Shown here one piece after another: positions 44,800 through 53,104 of a DNA stretch of 64,000 nt (positions are counted from its first letter, which is position 1; each line of letters starts with the position of its first letter). The notes below the pieces were generated by a model. The model searched no databases. It saw nothing but the letters and a program-made list of their open reading frames with translations, and was not told the origin of the DNA. Both the position numbers and the translations under genes were made by a program. The DNA lies in assembly GCA_049347715.1 (NCBI GenBank), contig CP186339.1:2294001-2358000 (forward strand), written 5' to 3'. The stretch comes from Thalassotalea_B piscium_A (GTDB lineage: Bacteria > Pseudomonadota > Gammaproteobacteria > Enterobacterales > Alteromonadaceae).

Positions 44800-45283
44800 A
44801 CCAAGTCATGCATGGGTTTTTGGTAATAAAATAGATACCGACCTACTCGCGCCTGGCGCATACATGAAATCAACTCTACAAGAACTTGCAGCACACTGCT
44901 TGGAAGCTGTTAATGTTAATTTTGCTCAACAAGTCAAAGCAGGCGATTTTGTTGTAGCCGGTGATGCTTTTGGGATTGGTTCTTCAAGAGAACAAGCCGC
45001 GCAAGCTCTGGTTGAATTGGGAGTATCCGGTGTCATTGCTAAATCATTTGCCCGTATATTTTACCGTAACGCATTAAATCTAGGTTTACCGGTATTATGC
45101 TGTGATCAAGTTGACAGTATCAGTGAAGGAGACCAATTAATTGTTGATCCTATCGCAGGTATTATTACCAACTTAACCACACATGAAACATACCAGTGTG
45201 ATCCAATACCACCTGAACTTATGGACATTGTTAATGCCGGCGGCTTAATGCCTTTTTTGAAAGCAAAATTTCTTAAACAATAA
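44786..45283 (+). CDS. Aconitase-family hydro-lyase small subunit (LeuD/DmdB-like)
   Basis: 165-residue swivel-domain subunit. HAWVFGNKIDTDLLAPGAYM begins the domain, followed by GDAFGIGSSREQAAQALVEL (substrate-binding SSR) and KSFARIFYRNALNLGLPVL. Its start lies 14 bases inside the large-subunit gene, implying coupling and 1:1 assembly. Together they should dehydrate or hydrate a substituted malate/maleate or isopropylmalate-like acid. Confidence 0.87.
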   Translation: MTTNKPSHAWVFGNKIDTDLLAPGAYMKSTLQELAAHCLEAVNVNFAQQVKAGDFVVAGDAFGIGSSREQAAQALVELGVSGVIAKSFARIFYRNALNLGLPVLCCDQVDSISEGDQLIVDPIAGIITNLTTHETYQCDPIPPELMDIVNAGGLMPFLKAKFLKQ

Positions 45284-45334
45284 TAGCCACCCAACGATAT
45301 ATTTTTACACTCGAATTTTATAAGAGACACATAC

Positions 45335-46201
45335 ATGCACGCAAAAAAACTAAGACAAGCGATAAACGCACCCAAAATTCTGATCGCACCTGGTGGTTAC
45401 GATGCCCTTTCCGGCGCCTTGATAGAAAAAGCAGGTTTTGAAAGCATGTACTTATCAGGTGCTAGCATTGCTTATACACGCTTTGGCCGTCCTGATATTG
45501 GCTTAGTATCGATGAGCGAAGTTGCTGATACAATTTCAGTCATAAGAGAACGAACAGAATTACCTATGATTGTTGATGGTGATACTGGTTTTGGCAATGC
45601 AATTAATGTTCAACGCACAGTTAAATTATTCGAACGTGTAGGCGCTTCAGCAATACAACTTGAAGACCAACAAATGCCTAAACGTTGTGGACACCTTAAA
45701 GGCAAAAGTTTAGTCAGTTCCGTTGAAATGGTAGGTAAAATCAAAGCTGCTGTTGATGCTAGAAATAACGACGATACCGTAATTATTGCTCGCACAGATG
45801 CCATTGCCGTAGAAGGCTTCGAACAAGCCTTAGAAAGAGCTAATGCTTATTATGAAGCTGGTGCCGATTTATTATTTATTGAAGCGCCTGAAAATATTGA
45901 GCAAATGAAAAAAATCAACCAAACATTTAATGGTAAAGTGCCTTTACTTGCTAATATGGTTGAAGGTGGTTCAACACCAATAAAATCAGCTCAAGATCTA
46001 GAGGCGATGGGCTATAGTTTAGTCATTTTCCCTGGTGCTATGGTTCGTGCTTATACGTTCATGGCTCAAGAATTTTTAAGTACTATCAAAGAACATGGTA
46101 ATACAGACAACTATCGCAACAGAATGCTTGATTTAACAGGATTAAATGAGCTGTTGGGTACCAATGAAATTTTAGCAAACGGTCAAAAGTACGAGGGTTA
46201 A
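45335..46201 (+). CDS. Isocitrate lyase/PEP mutase-superfamily lyase (alkylmalate lyase-like)
   Basis: 288 residues. The superfamily hallmark KRCGH is present in MPKRCGHLKGKS (about 114), with metal-binding DGDTGFGNA (about 82) and E-rich QLEDQQMPK, then IARTDAIAVEGFEQAL and LLANMVEGGSTP. KRCGH separates true C-C lyases (isocitrate, methylisocitrate, 2,3-dimethylmalate) from PEP mutases. The gene lies 51 bases after LeuD-like and would cleave the hydrated product to pyruvate or glyoxylate plus an acid. Enzymatic specificity is not readable. Confidence 0.87.
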   Translation: MHAKKLRQAINAPKILIAPGGYDALSGALIEKAGFESMYLSGASIAYTRFGRPDIGLVSMSEVADTISVIRERTELPMIVDGDTGFGNAINVQRTVKLFERVGASAIQLEDQQMPKRCGHLKGKSLVSSVEMVGKIKAAVDARNNDDTVIIARTDAIAVEGFEQALERANAYYEAGADLLFIEAPENIEQMKKINQTFNGKVPLLANMVEGGSTPIKSAQDLEAMGYSLVIFPGAMVRAYTFMAQEFLSTIKEHGNTDNYRNRMLDLTGLNELLGTNEILANGQKYEG

Positions 46202-46203
46202 TA

Positions 46204-47091
46204 ATGACGGAACGTCAATTAGGCCCAGTTATTGGGGCCACCTTACTTCACACTAATATTGATGAAGTAATTACTAGTTATCAGAACACATTAGGTTTTA
46301 CTCTCGTCTCTCAAGGAACAATATCCGCCCAATTAGCGGCTTGTTGGCAAGCACCGTATTTAATAGGTAATAAAATCGCGGTCTTAGCCTCTGCTAATGG
46401 TGACAATTGGTTACGTGTTATTGAAAATGAAAATGCAAAACCTGCTAATCCTTTAAAATCTTATGGTTGGATGGCACTTGAAAGTAATGTACTAGATGTT
46501 GATGCTATTCGTAAAAAATTTATTGATGACGCATTTACCATCATTGGCGAGCCCGCGTATTTACAAGTGAGTGATGCCATTAAAGCAATGCAAGTTATCG
46601 GTCCCGCGGGAGAAGTGAACTATTTAACTCAGGTTGACCGTGAAGTTCCTCCCTTTGAACTGCCAATGACGACTCATGAAACGGGCAGCTTATTTATCCC
46701 GGTTTTATCTACCCCAGATCGAGACGCAAGTCTAAATTTTTATCAACAACTTAATGATGCTGATAAGGGGTTAAAATTTGAGACTAAAATTACGGTATTA
46801 AACAACGCTTGGGGTTATGACATTGAACATCAATATCCCGTTGCGACCCTGCAACTTGATGGTAAATGTTTATTTGAAATAGACCAAGTTGATACCGCAT
46901 CAGCTCTTGTTGATAACATAGGTTCATTACCATCAGGTATCGCCATGATTACTTGTCGGGTTAAAAACATTGCCCAAGTAGCTAAGGCATTTAATACAGA
47001 AATACATTATCTTAATGACAACTATTATCCAAATACGTCTGTCATTATGCTTAAAGGTCCTGCTGGTGAATATATTGAGCTAGTAGGATAA
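46204..47091 (+). CDS. Two-domain VOC-family protein
   Basis: 295 residues, two glyoxalase/dioxygenase-fold modules (about 1-140 and 155-295). First module: GATLLHTNIDEVITSYQNTL; second: SLFIPVLSTPDRDASLNFYQ and GPAGEYIELVG ending the domain with a likely Glu ligand. Only two bases separate it from the lyase gene, so it belongs to the LeuCD-lyase operon. Family members include isomerases, epimerases and extradiol dioxygenases; the role here is unknown, though epimerisation of an intermediate would fit. Confidence 0.75.
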   Translation: MTERQLGPVIGATLLHTNIDEVITSYQNTLGFTLVSQGTISAQLAACWQAPYLIGNKIAVLASANGDNWLRVIENENAKPANPLKSYGWMALESNVLDVDAIRKKFIDDAFTIIGEPAYLQVSDAIKAMQVIGPAGEVNYLTQVDREVPPFELPMTTHETGSLFIPVLSTPDRDASLNFYQQLNDADKGLKFETKITVLNNAWGYDIEHQYPVATLQLDGKCLFEIDQVDTASALVDNIGSLPSGIAMITCRVKNIAQVAKAFNTEIHYLNDNYYPNTSVIMLKGPAGEYIELVG

Positions 47092-47120
47092 GTACCTTTC
47101 TAGCTCTGTGGTTGCCTTAT

Positions 47121-47966
47121 TTAAAACGGCTCAGGCAACCATTCTTTTTTACCAACACTCACCATATTCTCAGGTAAAACTGGCGCATAAATCGGATCAA
47201 ACGTAAACGGATAGTTCTCTTTAGACCAATGGTTAATATGCTCCCCTCCCACAAATCTAATTAACAATACACAACCGGTTCTCGAACCATAAGGCCCATG
47301 AGGAATTTCAGGTGGGCGCCAAAAATAAGCCCCTGTTCGCATAACACCAAGATTACCAGCAAGAGTACCTGTTACACAAAAAGACTCCTCTACTGTCGGG
47401 TGATCTTCTCTAGGCCCTTGCCATTTAGGTGGATACGTTTGCGGAGAGACCATATATAAAAATGTTTTGGCTTTCGTTACCGGATCGATACGTAAAATTT
47501 TACGACCAAAATCTAAATGCACTAATTTTTTATCATGAACGCCTTTATCCCAATGGGTATCAAAGGTATTAATTCCTTCAATAGCTTCTTTTTCTGTTGT
47601 TGGTATAGGCTCACCATACTGATATTTAATTGGTATAGGTGATTGGTCGATAAAACGAATAACAACAGTATTTTTATTTGCTTGTATTTTTTTACGCAAA
47701 TAATTGGCAGGAAAGTAACCATAAAAACCTTCACCATACTTTATACCATTTATTTCAATTTCGCCTTTTAATACAAAGAACTCTTCTTCAGATGCTAACC
47801 AGTAGGCTTCGTTTTCACACCAGCCTTTATTATATTTAAAAATACCGGTAGTAGCTTGTGTCTCATGATCAACACTCAACTCTTTAAATAAAACATCTTG
47901 TTGATATTGCCATGATTGCCATTCTAAAACTTGCGACTGTATAAACTCTACATGCTCTCTTGCCAC
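47121..47966 (-). CDS. Bicupin-like protein (DUF4437 type)
   Basis: 281 residues with two cupin-like halves (about 45-110 and 150-270): WLASEEEFFVLKGEIEINGI, YGEGFYGYFPANYLRKKIQA, then DHPTVEESFCVTGTLAGNLG and YFWRPPEIPHGPYGSRTGC. Charged residues fit metal sites (Glu and His in the second half). I match this to the DUF4437 (ChrR-like) group. It converges with the VOC gene and stands upstream-side of a membrane-protein gene. Function unknown; ring-opening or redox activities are common among cupins. Confidence 0.7.
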   Translation of the reverse strand: MAREHVEFIQSQVLEWQSWQYQQDVLFKELSVDHETQATTGIFKYNKGWCENEAYWLASEEEFFVLKGEIEINGIKYGEGFYGYFPANYLRKKIQANKNTVVIRFIDQSPIPIKYQYGEPIPTTEKEAIEGINTFDTHWDKGVHDKKLVHLDFGRKILRIDPVTKAKTFLYMVSPQTYPPKWQGPREDHPTVEESFCVTGTLAGNLGVMRTGAYFWRPPEIPHGPYGSRTGCVLLIRFVGGEHINHWSKENYPFTFDPIYAPVLPENMVSVGKKEWLPEPF

Positions 47967-48083
47967 GTTAACACCCTACTCAGTTAGTTATTTAGCCCTA
48001 TTGTATCAACAATACTCAGCGACTCATTGATCAACATCAAACCTTGTTTGTTGGTTATAAATTTACTTTTTTAACAAAAAAAA

Positions 48084-48101
48084 GGGGCTCGAAAGAGCCC
48101 C
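48084..48101 (-). terminator. Intrinsic terminator after the membrane-protein gene
   Basis: 7-base G+C-rich stem GGGGCTC / GAGCCCC with GAAA loop, then eight T on the minus strand; 25 bases past the 48127 gene stop. Confidence 0.9.
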
Positions 48102-48126
48102 AAATAGATGGAATAAAACTTAACTG

Positions 48127-48819
48127 CTATAAAGGTTTAACTGCACCGAAAAATGCGACTGTTAAAATACCAATCCAATACACATAAGCGATTCTTCGAC
48201 CAAAGCGGATTGATTTTTCAAGGCGCTCTTCAACTTCTTGGTTCTCACCTTCAACATCTAGCTGGCGAAATAAGGTTGTCCATTCACGCATTATGAAGCG
48301 TAGTAATAACCCTAAAACAAGTAGGAAAGAAAATATTAACAATTTAATTGAAAACCATTTTTGACCTTCCGCAGCATTAAACGGGCCGTAGCCAAGTAAC
48401 GAGGCTATAGCGCAACCTGCAATTAACGGAATGATAATATAACGAAATGATTCATCTATTTTGGTAAGCTTAATACCTAAATCCGTTTCACGATGGAAGA
48501 AAGCAGCCCAACACAAAGCTAACCATCCCAAATAGAATATCCACATACCAGCAAGGAAAGAACCACCATAAGGTTGAACTCCCCAAAGGTATCCCATGTG
48601 CATACCTAATGGTAATAAAATAATAATCCCAGTTCTTGCTAAAATATCAATTCTATAAGCTGTTTCCATATGGCGTCGACGTTCAGCCATGGCTAATTTA
48701 CGATTTACTACATGGAATGATGTTTGAAATACACCCCATTCTCCACCCAACCAATAAACCATGGCAACTATATGTATCCAACGGATGATTGGTAGTTCGT
48801 ACATTTCAAAAAAAGACAT
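48127..48819 (-). CDS. Multi-pass inner-membrane protein (DUF2269/CopD-like)
   Basis: 230 residues with about five or six TM segments. An N-terminal helix carries paired His (IIRWIHIVAMVYWLGGEWGV), resembling DUF2269/CopD or cytochrome-b-like proteins in which such His bind haem or copper. Later helices: ARTGIIILLPLGMHMGYLWG and YIIIPLIAGCAIASLLGYG. The role in the cluster may be an electron-transfer or transport accessory; unknown. It has its own terminator and an inverted repeat about 110 bases upstream. Confidence 0.7.
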   Translation of the reverse strand: MSFFEMYELPIIRWIHIVAMVYWLGGEWGVFQTSFHVVNRKLAMAERRRHMETAYRIDILARTGIIILLPLGMHMGYLWGVQPYGGSFLAGMWIFYLGWLALCWAAFFHRETDLGIKLTKIDESFRYIIIPLIAGCAIASLLGYGPFNAAEGQKWFSIKLLIFSFLLVLGLLLRFIMREWTTLFRQLDVEGENQEVEERLEKSIRFGRRIAYVYWIGILTVAFFGAVKPL

Positions 48820-48930
48820 ATTAAAAACCTTTATTTCTCATTTTAATTATTTATATGCACAAGATTAAAAGAGCTAACTCATTAAAACATTGTTAAATGT
48901 CAATTGCTCAAACAACCTCGAATTAATATT

Positions 48931-48954
48931 AAAATTTCATTCGGTTGAAATTTT
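48931..48954. promoter_or_regulatory. Inverted repeat upstream of the membrane-protein gene
   Basis: AAAATTTCA-TTCGGT-TGAAATTTT, perfect 9-base arms with 6-base spacer, 112 bases upstream of the 48819 start. Core GGTTGAAATT is shared with 37669-37685. Confidence 0.45.
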
Positions 48955-49065
48955 TTCAGGCATGTTAATCGTAGATAAATAATAGCTTTTTCAGAATGAC
49001 TAATATCAAATTAGTGAGGGATAGTTTAGGGAATTACACTTGTTTAAGGGCTTAGCGGCATAAAA

Positions 49066-49087
49066 AAGGCTCGAATCTTCGAGCCTT
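49066..49087 (-). terminator. Intrinsic terminator of the five-gene CoA/amidase operon
   Basis: 10-base stem AAGGCTCGAA / TTCGAGCCTT, 2-base loop, then TTTTTT on the minus strand, 17 bases after the CaiB/BaiF stop. Confidence 0.85.
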
Positions 49088-49103
49088 AGGTATTATTTTT
49101 GTT

Positions 49104-50279
49104 TTATTTTAATTTGGATAGTATCTCATCCGTATGCTGTCCAAGCGTAGGAGGCGCATTTTCATATTCAATAGGGGTTTGTGAAAACTTGACCGGATTG
49201 GCAACCTGCGGAATATCGCCTACATCAGGATGCGTTAAATTAAACGACATTTGTCGGTATTTAACTTGTTCATTATCAAAAACCCGATCTAAAGTATTAA
49301 TAGGACCACATGGCACATGTAAGGCTGAAAGAGTATCTAGCCAATAAGCCACGTCTTGTTTAACAAAACATTCCTCAAGCATTGGCATAAGCTCATCGCG
49401 ATACTTTACTCGCGCAGCATTAGTGGCAAATCGACTGTCAAAAGCAAGCTCTTTACAACCTAAAGCTTGGCAGCACTTTTGAAACTGACCATCGTTACCA
49501 ACAGCTAAAAGAAGATAACCATCTTTTACTTTAACTGATTGATAAGGAACAATATTTGGATGAGCCGTCCCTAGCCTTTTCGGAACATCACCTGAAACTA
49601 AATAATTGCTAGCTTGATTGGCCAGCCAGGCAACTTGTGTATCAAGTAATGATAAATCGATATGTTGGCCGATACCCGTTTGGGTTCTATGGTGTAATGC
49701 AGCAAGTATTGCGGAGACCGCATACATACCTGTCATTAAATCAACCACAGCAACACCTACCTTTTGAGGCCCGCCGCCGGGTAAATCATCTCTTTCGCCG
49801 GTAATACTCATCAAGCCACCCATGGCTTGAATCATAGCGTCGTAACCCGCTCTATTCGCATAAGGACCCGTTTGACCAAAGCCTGTTATTGAACAATAAA
49901 TAATATCAGGTTTAATTTGGACAATACTGTCATAATCGAGACCGTATTTTTTAAGACCATCAACCTTAAAGTTTTCCACAAATATATCAGCTTCTTTCAC
50001 TAACTGCTTAATGTGGGCTTGACCTTCTTCGCTTGTAATATCTAGGGTTATTGACTTTTTACCGCGGTTAGCTGAAATAAAATAGGCAGATTGTGCTGAA
50101 TCATTACCCTGTGAATCTTTCACATAAGGAGGTCCCCAGTGACGAGTATCATCACCTTGTTCAGGACGTTCTATTTTCCAAACTTCTGCACCATAGTCAG
50201 CTAAAACTTGAGTAGACCATGGTCCAGCTAGGATACGACTGAGATCTAGTACTTTTAAACCATTAAGAGGACCAGCCAT
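49104..50279 (-). CDS. CaiB/BaiF family III CoA-transferase, glutarate-CoA-transferase (SUGCT)-like
   Basis: 391 residues. N-terminal LDLSRILAGPWSTQVLADYG, KIERPEQGDDTRHWGPPYV, catalytic Asp region MIQAMGGLMSITGE and GVAVVDLMTGMYA, then TAHPNIVPYQSVKVKDGYLL. The GDDTR.WGPP and WGTAH..IVPYQ-type blocks match the succinate-(hydroxymethyl)glutarate CoA-transferase branch, which activates glutarate and related dicarboxylates from succinyl-CoA. It directly abuts the amidase gene. With gcdH in the same cluster, glutarate to glutaryl-CoA to crotonyl-CoA is a consistent route. Confidence 0.85.
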   Translation of the reverse strand: MAGPLNGLKVLDLSRILAGPWSTQVLADYGAEVWKIERPEQGDDTRHWGPPYVKDSQGNDSAQSAYFISANRGKKSITLDITSEEGQAHIKQLVKEADIFVENFKVDGLKKYGLDYDSIVQIKPDIIYCSITGFGQTGPYANRAGYDAMIQAMGGLMSITGERDDLPGGGPQKVGVAVVDLMTGMYAVSAILAALHHRTQTGIGQHIDLSLLDTQVAWLANQASNYLVSGDVPKRLGTAHPNIVPYQSVKVKDGYLLLAVGNDGQFQKCCQALGCKELAFDSRFATNAARVKYRDELMPMLEECFVKQDVAYWLDTLSALHVPCGPINTLDRVFDNEQVKYRQMSFNLTHPDVGDIPQVANPVKFSQTPIEYENAPPTLGQHTDEILSKLK

Positions 50280-51671
50280 TTATTTAGTCTCCTCAATTAA
50301 AGCAATTATTGTTTGTGGCATTTTATAGCTAAACTCCGTTAACGCTTGCCATTTTTCTGCCAATGCTAACAATTGAAAATCACTACCAATTCCGCCAATT
50401 AACTGCATTCCTGCTGGTAATGGATGTTCGGTTATCATTGGCATTGAAACTGCGGCTACACCCGCTTGGTTAACTAAACTAGTTAAATCCGCTTGATTGG
50501 CAGGTGCTCCTTCATCAAAAGAAAATGCTCTTTGAGGTGTCGTTGGCATAAGAATAAAATGCCCTTGCGTAAGTAACTCTCTCACTTTCACTATTGCTTG
50601 ATCAAGCACTCGCTCGGCTTTAATCACATCCATCGGTGATTTAGTATCAATATAAGATAAAAGTTTTTTCAGATAAGGAGAAAATAAGGCTAAGTGCTCT
50701 TGCCAATCTTTTTCATGCTCAACTCTCATTTCAGCTTCACAAATAATCAAGCCGGCTCGACGAGCAGCACCAAAATCATAATCTGTGATTGAAAAAGGTT
50801 TTAGTTGGCACCCCAAAGATTTAAAAACGTCAATATTGCGATTAAAGTCAGCAATAATATCGGCTTCAACACCCAATAACTCTAAGTCTTCGGGAATAAG
50901 GACTATTGGTGCATTAGGTAGTGTCTTTGAAAAAGCAATTGGTTGTGAATTTGGATCTTGAATGTCATACCCCGCCATCACATTTAAGGCGGTGGTGAGA
51001 TCTATCGCAGAACGAGCTATCGGCCCGATACTATCCATAATACGACTACACGCAACAGTACCACGATTGCTTAATGCGCCCCGGCTAGGTTTAAAACCAA
51101 AGACACCACAATATGAGGCTGGTATACGAACAGACCCCATAGTATCAGTACCTAAAGCAAGTGACGTCATACATGAAGCAACTGCGGCTCCTGAACCACC
51201 GGAAGAGCCGCCTGGACTTAAAGACAACTCATGAGGGTTGTAGCAATTACCAAAATGAAGATTTTGATTACTGGCACCTAACGCCCCTTCATGCATATTC
51301 AATTTGCCTGAAAACACCGCACCAGCTTGACGCAATTTGTCAACAACAAAGGCATCTTGTTTAGCCGCAACGTGTCTTCGTATTTCAAGGCCCGCTGTAG
51401 AGTTAAAACCTAATACATCAATATTATCTTTAATAGCAACGGCGACACCCGCAAACGCTTTTTTACTTAAACTATAGCTACTTAATGAATTACTTTGAAT
51501 TGATTCATCATCACTATTCTCGTTTACAGCAATAAAAGCATTTACTTTAGGGTTAACCACCTTAATTAATGCTTGCTGTTGCTTATATAATTGATCAGCT
51601 GATAATTGCTTTGCTTTAATAAGTGATATTTGTTCACTTAAATCGAGCTGTAAAAGGTTTATATCTATCAT
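50280..51671 (-). CDS. Amidase signature-family hydrolase
   Basis: 463 residues. Ser-cisSer-Lys triad: Lys in GVAVAIKDNIDVLG (about 81), cis-Ser and Ser in SPGGSSGGSGAAVASCMTSL (about 155-180), with LALGTDTMGSVRIPASYCGV continuing the signature. Family members hydrolyse linear amides, ureides or half-amides. The gene has no gap to the CoA-transferase and lies 20 bases from the PaaK-like gene, within one operon. Whether it opens a product of the deacetylases or an external amide is unknown. Confidence 0.88.
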   Translation of the reverse strand: MIDINLLQLDLSEQISLIKAKQLSADQLYKQQQALIKVVNPKVNAFIAVNENSDDESIQSNSLSSYSLSKKAFAGVAVAIKDNIDVLGFNSTAGLEIRRHVAAKQDAFVVDKLRQAGAVFSGKLNMHEGALGASNQNLHFGNCYNPHELSLSPGGSSGGSGAAVASCMTSLALGTDTMGSVRIPASYCGVFGFKPSRGALSNRGTVACSRIMDSIGPIARSAIDLTTALNVMAGYDIQDPNSQPIAFSKTLPNAPIVLIPEDLELLGVEADIIADFNRNIDVFKSLGCQLKPFSITDYDFGAARRAGLIICEAEMRVEHEKDWQEHLALFSPYLKKLLSYIDTKSPMDVIKAERVLDQAIVKVRELLTQGHFILMPTTPQRAFSFDEGAPANQADLTSLVNQAGVAAVSMPMITEHPLPAGMQLIGGIGSDFQLLALAEKWQALTEFSYKMPQTIIALIEETK

Positions 51672-51691
51672 GTAAAATCCAACTTGATGAG

Positions 51692-53095
51692 TTAAGCAAA
51701 ACGCTTATCAATTAATCTAATAGGTTTTTGTCTTACATCTACTTGTGTCAATGGTGTTAATTCACCTTCAGAAACAAGTTCAACTTGAACTTCTATTCCT
51801 ATTTTTCGTTTTAACAATTTGGCATATTCAGCTTGCAACTGTGGACGCAGGCTTTCTTCAGTCTTAACTTCAATCATGATGATCATTTCGTCTCGACCAT
51901 TATCATCGCGAACCGCTTTACAAATGAATTCACCCAAAAATTCTGGACTTTCATCAAGCATAGGGCCAACACCTTGCGGATAAATATTAATCCCGCGTAA
52001 TTTAACCATGTTATCAGATCTGCCCATAAACCCTTTGATACGTTTAAAAGGTAATGACATTTTATTTTCAGTTGGGATCACTTCAGTTAAATCATAAGTA
52101 TTAAAGCGGATGATTGGATAAACATCATCTTTATACAAACAAGTAACTACCATATTTCCTTTTTCACCATCAGGTAATGGTTCATTAGTTTCGGCATCTA
52201 ATACTTCTAAAAAGTGTGCATCTTCCCAAACATGCATTCCTTCATGATCAGGACCTTCTGCAGCAATAGTACCTGTATCACCAACACCATACCAATCAAA
52301 AAGTTCTGGACCGCCCCATGCTTTAGCAATGTTTTCACGACTTTCCATGCCTAAGTGACCGATGATCATATCAATTTTAATATCTTCACCTGGAATAAGC
52401 CCTTCTTCTCGAGCAACATCTGAGAGACGTTTAATATAATCAACAAAGCCAACTAAAACATTAGTGCCAAAGGTTTTCATTAAATTAACTTGTTGAACAG
52501 AACGGGTCTCAAGACCAGTACCTGCAGATAAAAATAAAGCATTAGTATAATGAGTAACCGCCTCACGAATATAATGACCACCATTAATCATGCCATGACC
52601 ATAACAAGACTGTACGGTTGCTGCAGGCTTCAATCCCATAAAACGATAGCTACGTGCCACTAACAGTGACTGAATTTCACGACTTTTAGGTCCGAAGATT
52701 AAAGGTTGAGGGGTACCTGTTGTGCCACTTGTAGTATGAAAAACAATAGGAGGTCGATTTTCTGCAGGAATATCATCAAGACCATGAAAATCGCCAATCG
52801 GCGGAAATTGTTCAACACTGTCCATAATGTCTGATTTAGAAATCAATGGAAGCTTAGTAATATCATCAAGACTCTTAATATCTTCTGGTTTTACTCCCGC
52901 ATTCCCCCAAATTCTTTGATAAAAAGGAATTTTCCATGCCCGCTGAACGACATTTAGAAAACGTTCGTTCTGTAATTCTTCTAATTCTTTGCGAGACATA
53001 GCAGTAAAGCGTGATGTAAATTCATCGCCTAACGGATAATCTTGTAACATTTGCTTGTAATCAAATGACTCAAAATACGTAGGGTAACCTGTCAT
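51692..53095 (-). CDS. PaaK-like acyl-/aryl-CoA ligase (adenylate-forming)
   Basis: 467 residues. AMP-binding P-loop FHTTSGTTGTPQPLIFGP (about 119-136), A5-type motif LFDWYGVGDTGTIAAEG, and C-terminal GFMGRSDNMVKLRGINIYPQ (adenylation hinge region; PaaK-type ligases have this R.DNM.K..G.N..P). Family: phenylacetate-CoA ligase and relatives activating aromatic or unusual carboxylates with ATP and CoA. The gene is 9 bases from MmgE/PrpD copy 1, so its substrate may be the acid that those enzymes produce or use. Confidence 0.88.
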   Translation of the reverse strand: MTGYPTYFESFDYKQMLQDYPLGDEFTSRFTAMSRKELEELQNERFLNVVQRAWKIPFYQRIWGNAGVKPEDIKSLDDITKLPLISKSDIMDSVEQFPPIGDFHGLDDIPAENRPPIVFHTTSGTTGTPQPLIFGPKSREIQSLLVARSYRFMGLKPAATVQSCYGHGMINGGHYIREAVTHYTNALFLSAGTGLETRSVQQVNLMKTFGTNVLVGFVDYIKRLSDVAREEGLIPGEDIKIDMIIGHLGMESRENIAKAWGGPELFDWYGVGDTGTIAAEGPDHEGMHVWEDAHFLEVLDAETNEPLPDGEKGNMVVTCLYKDDVYPIIRFNTYDLTEVIPTENKMSLPFKRIKGFMGRSDNMVKLRGINIYPQGVGPMLDESPEFLGEFICKAVRDDNGRDEMIIMIEVKTEESLRPQLQAEYAKLLKRKIGIEVQVELVSEGELTPLTQVDVRQKPIRLIDKRFA

Positions 53096-53104
53096 GATAT
53101 CTAC

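Noticed and set aside
43498..45283. Leucine biosynthesis (leuC/leuD) for the hydro-lyase genes
   Set aside because: leuA and leuB are missing and the neighbours are catabolic; the family match alone cannot separate these roles, so a substrate is not named.
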